7,004 nt of DNA from Verrucomicrobia bacterium UBA4286. GTDB lineage: Bacteria > Verrucomicrobiota > Kiritimatiellia > RFP12 > UBA1067. Position numbers and translations under genes: made by a program. The stretch lies in contig DGVK01000210.1 of the NCBI GenBank assembly GCA_002395905.1, positions 1 through 7,004 of the forward strand, in the 5' to 3' direction. This document shows, piece after piece, positions 1 through 6,318 of the stretch. Under the pieces are notes generated by a model that searched no databases, was not told where the DNA came from, and saw nothing but the letters and a program-made list of their open reading frames with translations. The number at the start of each line of letters is the position of its first letter. Positions within the stretch are counted from its first letter, which is position 1.

Positions 1-30
1 TTCGAGCCGGAACCCGAACCCGCGCCGTAG
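1..30 (+). CDS. Possible C-terminal tail of an upstream gene (partial)
   Basis: Frame 1 reads FEPEPEPAP and then TAG at 28-30. A proline/glutamate-rich tail of this kind is plausible as the end of a secreted protein, and the next gene ends in a similar acidic-proline tail. The other two forward frames are also open here, closing at 63-65 and 83-85. The last of these overlaps the ATG at 82 as ATGA, which would also suit a coupled upstream gene. Nine residues cannot decide the frame or give a function. Confidence 0.3.
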   Translation, partial: FEPEPEPAP

Positions 31-81
31 TCGCAGCAATCCCGAGTCTTACATACCCGACATGAATGGTGGAACACGGTC

Positions 82-363
82 ATGAAGTCTAAAACAATTC
101 TCGCATCGTTGGCGGTGTGCGCGGCGTGCATGTGCCACGCAGAGAACGACATTGTCATGGAATGTGAACAGTTCGCCGACAAAGGCGGCTGGACGATCGA
201 TTTGCAGTTTATCGATGCAATGGGATTTGGCTATCTTCTTGCCCATGGCGTAGGCAAGCCCGTGGCGGACGCCAAAACGCGCGTCGCCGCCGAGTTCAAG
301 GGCAGGAAGAAGGAAGCCGCCCCCGAGCCGGAATCCGCGCCGGAATCGACAACCATTTCATAA
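82..363 (+). CDS. Short exported protein resembling the truncated N-terminus of a PVC FAD-dependent oxidoreductase
   Basis: A 93-residue product begins with a clear Sec signal peptide: Lys at 2 and 4, a hydrophobic core at 5-18, and likely cleavage after CHA at residue 20. Residues 21-67 then read like the opening domain of large secreted FAD-dependent oxidoreductases of Planctomycetes and Verrucomicrobia. Key matches are an acidic E-x-E-x-F start, ADKGGW, a D-x-Q-F-x-D-x-MG stretch, YLLAHGVG, and PVADAKT. In those proteins, as recalled, this is followed by a G-x-Y-x-VWVRT strand and hundreds more residues. Here it turns after about residue 70 into a basic patch (KGRKK) and a Pro/Glu tail, then stops. 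No Rossmann GxGxxG motif is present, so FAD binding is not expected. A GGTGGA at 68-73 is a usable ribosome site 8 bases before the ATG. The LamG gene follows after 35 bases. It is either a gene remnant or a small stand-alone protein; decay seems likelier. Confidence 0.6.
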   Translation: MKSKTILASLAVCAACMCHAENDIVMECEQFADKGGWTIDLQFIDAMGFGYLLAHGVGKPVADAKTRVAAEFKGRKKEAAPEPESAPESTTIS

Positions 364-398
364 ACGCCGAAAGGCACAAACTGAAAGGAACAGACAAA

Positions 399-3300
399 AT
401 GAAAAAATTGCTCACGGTGTTTGGCGCGGCGGCGATTGTCGCCATGGCGGATGTCGCTTTGGCGACAGATCTCGACAGCTACCTCTTCCGCTACGACTTC
501 TCGTCCGGCGCGAAGGTGTTTTGCGGTAGCACGGGGTTCTCGGTCGATCCGCTTTCGGACACGACACTCAGCAGCGACAGGCTGGAGTTGTCGGTTCTGC
601 CGATAGACGGTCCTGACGGCGCGAACACGGCAGCACATCCGATGAATACCGGATGGTCGGCAGGAAGTTCCTCGGCGAACTCCATGACGATCTACAGCCT
701 CCTCAGCGAAGGGGACTGGACGTGTGCGATGTCCGTGCGCCCTGGAACGACCCATAACGGCGTCCTCTTTTCGATGGGCAGAAGAGCCGCCGACAACCGG
801 AAAGGCATTTCGATCTGCGCATCGTCCAGTCCGAACGAGATGATCGTGGATGAAAACATCAGATCGACTTCTAAGAGCCAGCGCAGCAGAAACGTGCTTA
901 ACAACGGCGTCGATGTGTCGAGCGGCTTCCACACGGTCGTCATCGTTTACAGGAAACCCGCGACGGGCAATGCCGGCACGGCAGAGTTCTACATCGACGG
1001 CGTATATCAGAAGAGTATCGTCACCGCAGATTATGTCTTCGGCGGCGGGTTCCAGTTCTGCAGCACGTGTTCGGGGCCTCAGGGGAACGAAGTAAGCACG
1101 GAAACGGATCTTGACGTGGCGTTCCGCGACGTGCGCTTCTATCCGGCGGCGTTCACCGCATCCGACGCGAAGAGATACGCCGCGCTCTATCCGGCGGGCA
1201 AGCTGCGCAAGAGCGCGTTCGTGCGCGCCTACGGAGTCAACTCCATAAACACCGGCTATCTGCCGAAGCACACGATGCGCATCGCCGCCGATTTCCAGTA
1301 CATGGATGTGGTAAAGCAGCACAGGATATTCGGATCGACCGGGGCCGCCGGCAATCTTCTCTGCTTTTTCTATATCAACTCCGAGCTTGGCTATTCCCGC
1401 TGCCTTCACGACTTCGGGTCGGGATGGGCCGGCATGAGGGCCGGGGCCGGGACGAAGCGGGGATTCGTCGCGCTCGACGGGCCCGGCAATTCCGGAACGC
1501 TCTACTATGACGGAACCTCTTCAAGCGCGAGCCTCGGCGCAGTCCCGACGCAAGACAGCGAAGTTCCGCTGGCGATCTTTGCCGGAAACAACTCCGTAGA
1601 ATACGGTTCGACGGACTACCATTCAAAGTCGCTCGTCTATTCCGTGGGTATAGACGAAGGCGGAACGCCCGTCCATTTCTTCGCGCCGCACAAAGATGAA
1701 ACGCTCGGCGCGTGCTTCAAGGATATTGTGACGGGCGTGTTGAGGGGCGAGTCGGAGGCGAGTCCCTCGACCGCGCTTTCCTACTCGGACGGTTTCGGTT
1801 CTTCCGCGTACTACAAGTACGAAAACGGCACGCTCTATGCGAAGGTGTATGCAGATGCCGTCAACACGGCGCAGGGGATGGTTTCCGTCTCGGCGGGGGG
1901 CGCGGCGCTGACGCCGGAATCCGACGGCGGGTATTGGGTGGCCTACAATACGACTCTGACGCTTGCGGCTACGCCCGCGAACGAGCATCTTTTCGACGGC
2001 TGGGCGGGGGATATGCGCGCGGTCGCGTCCGGCACGGCATCCTCTGCGACGCTTACGGTAAAGGTCGACAAGGCTTTGCAGTTCGAAGCGCGGTTCACGC
2101 CGTCCGTGATCCGTCATACGAACTTCGCCGGCGACTTCGCGAAACGGGCGCAGGATTTCGACACCGGCGACTATGTGCAGACGGGTCTCGTGGCGCACTT
2201 CGACGGTATACGCAACGCCGGCGCAGACGCGCCGCATTCGGACGATGCGACGACATGGTCCAACCTCGTCTCCGGCGGCGCGGCCGCCACGCGCAAGGAA
2301 ATCGCGAATCCGTTCACCGCGAACTGGACGAGCCTCGGCGAGTGGGAGGACGACTGCTACGTGTTCCGCGGCAAGTCTTACTTCGAGCTTGGCGACAATC
2401 TGACGCTGGGCAAGGCCGCGACAATCCAGATCACCGCCGGCTTTACGCCAAACTCCACAAAGGCGGCATGGTATCCCTGCCTTTTGGGTATAACCAGCGA
2501 AGATATGGACAATGCCGTGTATTTCAACGAGAATTACGACTCTCTCGCGCAAAGAGGCTACCAGTATTTCAAACTGCTCGGAGGCACTACGCATGGAAGT
2601 GGAGCCGCATGGCCGTCAGGCGCTCGCTCAAGCATCAACGCCATATACGACGCCGAAAACGGTCGCGTGAGCATTTCCACCGCCGACGGCTACCGCTGGC
2701 AGACGGCCAACACAACCGACAGCGTCGGCGCGAAGACATATGCGATCGGCACGGGGTACAAGACCGATACAGCCAAGTCGAAACAAAGGGGCATGCGTGC
2801 GTTCGTCGGTCGCGTCAGTTCGGTGCGCATCTACACGGATGTGCTGACCGAGGACGAACTCGAATGGAACCGCATAGTCGATGACGCGCGTTTCAGCGGC
2901 AAGATCGATGCAGATTTCGTGGTTGCGGAAAATCCGCACGGACTTGAGGGCGTCGAGGGCGCGGGCGACTATATGGTGAACGGTTCCCACACCTTTACGG
3001 CTACGAATTTGACGTTCGGCGTGTTCGCTTGGTCGCCCGTCGGGTACGCACTTGAGAGGTGGAACGAAGACTCGCAGGCCTGGGAATTCGTTTCCGACGG
3101 CGCCGGCGCTTCCTACACCTATGTGAACTCGAAGGCGAACGGCAAAATGCGCCTTTCATGGATTTGGACTCAGACGGGCGCCGTGAAGGGCGGGTACGAC
3201 ACGGACGACTACATCCAGGACGGGCTTCTTTTGCACTTCGACGGCATACGCAACGCCGGCGCGGACGCCGCGCACGATTCTTCCGCCGCCACATGGGTCA

Positions 3301-4229
3301 ACCTCGGCTCGCTCGGCAGCGGCAAGAACGCGACGCTTACGGCGCTTTCTTCCAGCATCCCCTCCGGCGCGACCGACGGCGCCTGGAGCGACGGCGGCTA
3401 CCGCTTCGGAGGCAAACAATACTTCGCCATCGGCGGAACCGTCGCGCTCGGCGGCGCTCTGACCGTGCAGATCGCGGCGGACTACAAAAACGAAGACCAG
3501 CTCGTCCTTTATCCTGCGTTCTTCGGGCAGACATCCAATAAGAGCGACAACTTCATGGTGTATTTCAACCGCAATAACGGCGACGATGCCAAAAAAAAGA
3601 CGCCGTATTTCAAACTCCTTGACAAGACCACGCACGGCGCGAAATCGGCCTGGTCCGGGCCGTTCGCAACGGCGATATACGACAAATCCCTTGTCAACGG
3701 CGTCAGCATCGGCAACGCTACGTTGCCAGAATGGCAGAAAAGAAATGCTTCCGGCGACATTCCGGAGTATTCGTATGCCATCGGCACCACGAAGAACTCG
3801 GATGCGCAAAGGGGTGCGGAACGCATGTTCGTCGGCACGATGAATTCGGTTCGCGTATATAACCGCGTCCTTCCTGATTTCGCGCTGACGCACAACCGCG
3901 CCGTCGATGAAGTGCGCTACAACGGCAACGTGACAATCGTGAACGGCGCAGTCGGCGAGACGGGGGAGGTCGGCTCGAGCAGCGCGACCGACGGCGTGTA
4001 CGACGTCGACTCCGGCACATGGACGGTGACGGCGGCGGAGGATGTCGTGGACGGTCGCAGATACAAGCCGCACTTGACGGTCGAAACGCTGACGGAAGGC
4101 GAGTGGGTGCAGACGGAGAAGCTCTGGACGGATTCGTACACGGTTGACAAAGCGAAGCTCGGATCTTCGCGCATTCGCTTGACGTGGACGTGGAAAGTGC
4201 CCGTCGGAACCATGATCACATTCTACTGA
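399..4229 (+). CDS. Large secreted multidomain LamG/concanavalin A-like protein
   Basis: A 1276-residue product with a Sec signal peptide (Lys 2-3, hydrophobic 4-17, cleavage likely after ALA at 22). The domains, in order, are: LamG-like jelly roll about 25-265, ending in the VRFYPAAF strand at 245; a second LamG-like domain about 278-450, with YGVNSINTGYL at the start and FFAPHKDETLGACFKD at 427; a divergent InlB B-type bacterial repeat about 492-567, with the typical LTLAATPANEHLFDGWAG; LamG 3 about 588-840; a beta-rich Ig-like linker about 845-925; LamG 4 about 934-1180; and a matching linker to the end. LamG folds typically bind carbohydrate or act as adhesive modules, and no catalytic site is visible. 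The C-terminus ends ITFY with no LPXTG, PEP-CTERM or obvious type IX sorting signal. AAAGGA at 384-389 lies 9 bases before the ATG and supports this start. It sits first among the larger genes of the cluster. A surface or extracellular glycan-binding role is inferred. Confidence 0.85.
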   Translation: MKKLLTVFGAAAIVAMADVALATDLDSYLFRYDFSSGAKVFCGSTGFSVDPLSDTTLSSDRLELSVLPIDGPDGANTAAHPMNTGWSAGSSSANSMTIYSLLSEGDWTCAMSVRPGTTHNGVLFSMGRRAADNRKGISICASSSPNEMIVDENIRSTSKSQRSRNVLNNGVDVSSGFHTVVIVYRKPATGNAGTAEFYIDGVYQKSIVTADYVFGGGFQFCSTCSGPQGNEVSTETDLDVAFRDVRFYPAAFTASDAKRYAALYPAGKLRKSAFVRAYGVNSINTGYLPKHTMRIAADFQYMDVVKQHRIFGSTGAAGNLLCFFYINSELGYSRCLHDFGSGWAGMRAGAGTKRGFVALDGPGNSGTLYYDGTSSSASLGAVPTQDSEVPLAIFAGNNSVEYGSTDYHSKSLVYSVGIDEGGTPVHFFAPHKDETLGACFKDIVTGVLRGESEASPSTALSYSDGFGSSAYYKYENGTLYAKVYADAVNTAQGMVSVSAGGAALTPESDGGYWVAYNTTLTLAATPANEHLFDGWAGDMRAVASGTASSATLTVKVDKALQFEARFTPSVIRHTNFAGDFAKRAQDFDTGDYVQTGLVAHFDGIRNAGADAPHSDDATTWSNLVSGGAAATRKEIANPFTANWTSLGEWEDDCYVFRGKSYFELGDNLTLGKAATIQITAGFTPNSTKAAWYPCLLGITSEDMDNAVYFNENYDSLAQRGYQYFKLLGGTTHGSGAAWPSGARSSINAIYDAENGRVSISTADGYRWQTANTTDSVGAKTYAIGTGYKTDTAKSKQRGMRAFVGRVSSVRIYTDVLTEDELEWNRIVDDARFSGKIDADFVVAENPHGLEGVEGAGDYMVNGSHTFTATNLTFGVFAWSPVGYALERWNEDSQAWEFVSDGAGASYTYVNSKANGKMRLSWIWTQTGAVKGGYDTDDYIQDGLLLHFDGIRNAGADAAHDSSAATWVNLGSLGSGKNATLTALSSSIPSGATDGAWSDGGYRFGGKQYFAIGGTVALGGALTVQIAADYKNEDQLVLYPAFFGQTSNKSDNFMVYFNRNNGDDAKKKTPYFKLLDKTTHGAKSAWSGPFATAIYDKSLVNGVSIGNATLPEWQKRNASGDIPEYSYAIGTTKNSDAQRGAERMFVGTMNSVRVYNRVLPDFALTHNRAVDEVRYNGNVTIVNGAVGETGEVGSSSATDGVYDVDSGTWTVTAAEDVVDGRRYKPHLTVETLTEGEWVQTEKLWTDSYTVDKAKLGSSRIRLTWTWKVPVGTMITFY
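2160..4226 (+). repeat. Two tandem LamG-plus-linker modules inside the LamG gene
   Basis: Residues 588 onward and 934 onward of the LamG protein are two copies of one module of about 345 residues. Both open with D-T-x-D-Y-x-Q-x-GL, share HFDGIRNAGADA (Phe 601 and Phe 947) and a TW-x-NL strand, and contain KLL-x-x-TTHG and YAIGT. Both close with SVR-[IV]-Y (Val 809 and Val 1151) and an N-R-x-VD motif. Each is followed by a linker ending in R-L-[ST]-W-x-W. The bases around 2199 and 3237 stay close to identical for some 30 positions, while the rest has diverged, so this is an old internal duplication and not an assembly artefact. Confidence 0.8.
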
Positions 4230-4243
4230 TGCGCTGCAGCAAT

Positions 4244-4792
4244 ATGAAGACAGCAATTAATGGCGGCAAGGCTGCATTGATCTCGCTTGCCGCCATGTTT
4301 GCGTTTTGCGCGGCGGCGGCAGTTTTGCCGGCGTCGCCGGTCTTGGCCAATCCGATATTCGACGGCTGGTACGCCGATCCGCAGATTCGCCGCTACGGCG
4401 ACGAATACTGGGTGTTCCCCACGACGTCGGCGCCGTTCAAAAAACAGACGGCGTTCAATGCGTTTTCGTCCAAAGACATGAAGACCTTGACGAAGCATCC
4501 GCGCATTCTGACGACGAACGAGGTGACGTGGGCGAAGGGCGCTATGTGGGCGCCCGATGCGCACGAAGTGGGCGGGAAATACTATCTCTTCTTCAGCGCG
4601 AACGACGCCTATCCGGCCGGCGGCAAACGCGAAGACGGCGAACCGCAGACCGAGCCCGGTCTGGAGAGGTACGGCGGTATCGGCGTGGCCGTGGCCGACA
4701 GGCCGGAAGGACCGTACCGCGATCTCATCAAAGAAAATAGTGCCTGTCCCCAGATGCACAGTTCTAGATTCGTCGTGTCAATGACAAGTTGA
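4244..4792 (+). pseudogene. Truncated GH43-family glycoside hydrolase with signal peptide
   Basis: The product, 182 residues from this ATG, has a signal peptide (MKTAINGGK, hydrophobic 10-30, cleavage likely after VLA at 35). It then follows the first part of a five-bladed GH43 beta-propeller. GWYADPQI carries the presumed catalytic base Asp45. MWAPDAHEV at about 101-109, KYYLFFSAND, and GGIGVAVADRPEGPYRDLI, ending at residue 162, are typical of the family, which mostly comprises arabinofuranosidases, xylosidases and arabinanases. Homology then stops. Twenty unrelated residues follow before TGA. The family's next conserved elements, the I-D-x motif with the pKa-modulating Asp and the later acid Glu, are missing, so hydrolysis is not expected. 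GH43 domains usually need about 300 residues. An in-frame ATG at 4229 overlaps the previous stop as TGATG and could be the real start by coupling. Neither ATG has a good Shine-Dalgarno sequence. The family call is firm; the exact substrate is unknown. Confidence 0.75.
4739..4751. repeat. AGTGCCTGTCCCC motif at the GH43 breakpoint (possible mobile-repeat remnant)
   Basis: The stretch from 4733 reads GAAAATAGTGCCTGTCCCC and begins within a few bases of where the GH43 homology ends. The complementary strand reads GGGGACAGGCACTATTTTC, a form recalled as frequent in dispersed repeats near REP-associated (IS200-like) transposases in many genomes, including PVC bacteria. Only one copy lies in this window and no transposase is present, so the identification is from memory. 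The following 50 bases up to the next gene hold a short TGTCA-A-TGACA palindrome at 4776-4786 and no other recognisable element. Confidence 0.4.
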
Positions 4793-4844
4793 AAAGGGGT
4801 ATGGTAATCTCCCTGTAGACAAGGTGGCAAAGTGAGGGCGACAA

Positions 4845-6302
4845 ATGGGCGTTACGCGATTAGAATTTATCAAGGGGGCGTTGGTCTCGATCGGCTTCGG
4901 AGCATTTGGCGGCAGGCGTCTTTTTGCCGCTCCTCTCGGCTGGAAGCACGGCGGCCAGCCGAATCTCGTCTTTGGCGTCTTGAGCGATACGCATCTCAGG
5001 ACAGGCGTCAAAAGCGAGAACCCCGGCGCGAACTGGCCGGATAGATACTTTGCCGCCGCGCTGGACTATTTTCGGTTTCGCAATGTGGATGCGGTGGTGC
5101 ACTGCGGCGATTTTGCGCACCGTGGGCAGACGCGCGAGATGGAGTTTCACGCCGAGGCGTGGCGGTGGGTGTTCGGTGCGCGCGGCGGCCCGGTGAAATT
5201 GTTCGTCACGGGCAATCACGACGCGGACGGCGCGACCTACGGCGACTTTGTTGAAAACCGCTACCCGGATCCCGTGGAAAGGGCGAAGCATGTCCTTGCA
5301 ACCGACATGGCCGCGAACTGGGAGCGGATCTGGGGCGAGAAGTATGCGCCGGTGTGGCACAAGGAGGTGAAGGGCTATCACTTCTTCGGACGCAACTGGG
5401 GCGTGGACTACAGGGATTTTGCCGGGCTGGTCAACAATTCGGCTGTTCCGTGCGGTCTTGACGCGGGGACGCGGCCTTTCTTCGTGCTTCAGCACCGCCG
5501 GCCTTATGCCGAACTGCGAAAGGCGTTGTCTTCACACGGCAATGCCGTATCGTTCTTCGGGCACAACCACTGGAGCGCGTCCAACTGGAATGTCATCTCA
5601 CTCTACGGCGCGTTTCCATGCATACAGTGTCCGTCGTGCGAACCTCGCGGCTGCACTGCCTTGACGTGGGACGGCTACATCAGCAAGGCGCCGCTCGAAG
5701 GGCGCGAGCCGGAGAAAGTCGGCAAAGGACGTCAAGGTTTCGTTGTCAAACTCTACGACGATATGATGGTCATTGAGCGGCATGATTTCACGGATGGCGT
5801 CGCCAGTATCGGCACGGATTGGGTGATGCCTTTGGGTCAGAGGCCGCATCCGTTCTCGAAGGGCGAGTTGAAAAAGGTGATCGGCGAACCGCAGTTCCGC
5901 AAAGGGGCGAAACTGGAAGTCTCTTTAGACAGGATTGACAAGATTAACAAGATTGCGAAGACTGCAAACGATAATCCTGTAAATCCTGTTAATCTTGTCC
6001 AAGAAAACCCCGCGTCTCCGAAACTCTGCGTGAGAATACCTTTGGCCGACGGCCATCCCGGTTCGCGGGTGTACGCCTATGAAGTCGTCGTAATCGGCGA
6101 AGAGGGGAGCGGGAAGCTCTTCAAGGCGGTTTACGCGGCGGGTTGCAACATGGGTATCGGCCACGAGCCGAACAAAGGCGTGACGACGCTTGAAATCCCG
6201 AACTCCGAACTGCCGCCCGGCAAGACGCTTGTGATTGCCGCCCGCCCGCTTACCTCGCTTGGTACTTCAGGCAGACCGATTATCACGGATTTCAAGGTAT
6301 GA
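4845..6302 (+). CDS. Exported calcineurin-like metallophosphoesterase
   Basis: A 485-residue product. Residues 40-250 hold the full metallophosphoesterase motif set: D-T-H at 48-50 (Asp48, His50), C-G-D at 87-89 (Asp89), GNHD at 123-126 (Asn124, His125), QH at 216-217 (His217), and GHNH at 239-242 (His240, His242). These would bind two metal ions and cleave phosphoesters; the substrate cannot be read from the sequence. The N-terminus, TRLEFIKGALVSIGFGAFGG, looks like a Tat leader but has Leu where the second Arg is expected; an R-R pair occurs only later, at 24-25. Cleavage probably falls near FAA at 27-29. Residues about 390-485 form a small beta-rich C-terminal domain, possibly Ig-like. Between the two lies a repeat-derived segment (362-385). 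A GAGG at 4834-4837, 7 bases before the ATG, supports the start. The next gene begins 16 bases after the stop, which suggests co-transcription. Confidence 0.85.
   Translation: MGVTRLEFIKGALVSIGFGAFGGRRLFAAPLGWKHGGQPNLVFGVLSDTHLRTGVKSENPGANWPDRYFAAALDYFRFRNVDAVVHCGDFAHRGQTREMEFHAEAWRWVFGARGGPVKLFVTGNHDADGATYGDFVENRYPDPVERAKHVLATDMAANWERIWGEKYAPVWHKEVKGYHFFGRNWGVDYRDFAGLVNNSAVPCGLDAGTRPFFVLQHRRPYAELRKALSSHGNAVSFFGHNHWSASNWNVISLYGAFPCIQCPSCEPRGCTALTWDGYISKAPLEGREPEKVGKGRQGFVVKLYDDMMVIERHDFTDGVASIGTDWVMPLGQRPHPFSKGELKKVIGEPQFRKGAKLEVSLDRIDKINKIAKTANDNPVNPVNLVQENPASPKLCVRIPLADGHPGSRVYAYEVVVIGEEGSGKLFKAVYAAGCNMGIGHEPNKGVTTLEIPNSELPPGKTLVIAARPLTSLGTSGRPIITDFKV
5928..5999. repeat. In-frame inverted repeat of 9-base units inside the phosphoesterase gene
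   Basis: The left arm, 5928-5954, is three 9-base units: GACAGGATT, GACAAGATT and AACAAGATT. The right arm, 5973-5999, is AATCCTGTA, AATCCTGTT and AATCTTGTC, the reverse complements of the same unit type. The arms pair at 22 of 27 positions, with two more G-U pairs possible in RNA, around an 18-base spacer. Because the unit is three codons long, the frame is kept and the protein reads DRI, DKI, NKI, then later NPV, NPV, NLV (residues 362-370 and 377-385). The segment lies in the linker between the catalytic and C-terminal domains. Similar RACARGATT repeats are recalled as dispersed intergenic elements in PVC and other genomes, so this copy probably inserted into the gene. Confidence 0.75.
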
Positions 6303-6318
6303 AAGGATATTCTCGAAC

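Noticed and set aside
231..1409. Long antisense open frame of 392 codons opposite the 93-residue gene and the LamG gene
   Set aside because: Arg/Ala/Val/Glu-rich product with no recognisable domain or signal peptide. It mirrors codon bias of the strongly supported LamG frame on the other strand.
1623..2594. Antisense open frame of 323 codons inside the LamG gene
   Set aside because: Same low-information composition and no family features; a shadow of the sense gene.
1712..2884. Sense-strand open frame of 390 codons in another frame of the LamG gene
   Set aside because: Arg/Gly-rich with no protein family features, whereas the overlapping frame encodes clear LamG and InlB-type repeats.
3591..3598. 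Run of eight A bases in the LamG gene, a possible slippage or phase-variation site
   Set aside because: It encodes ordinary Lys codons, the frame continues normally on both sides, and no useful alternative product follows; short A runs occur by chance.
4184..4243. Upstream ATG at 4184 as start of the GH43 gene
   Set aside because: It would overlap the end of the LamG gene by 46 bases and place a charged, non-signal stretch ahead of an otherwise canonical signal peptide.
3156..4256. Antisense open frame of 366 codons over the LamG 4 module
   Set aside because: No domain recognised and fully explained by the GC-rich codon use of the sense strand.
4776..4786. TGTCA-A-TGACA palindrome, with TTGACA on the minus strand, as an operator or promoter
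   Set aside because: Only 11 bases, no suitable -10 box at 16-18 bases, and no minus-strand gene to serve.
4793..4844. Intergenic gap before the phosphoesterase as a terminator or promoter region
   Set aside because: No stable GC hairpin with a T run and no convincing -35/-10 pair were visible; only the ribosome site near 4834 is supported.
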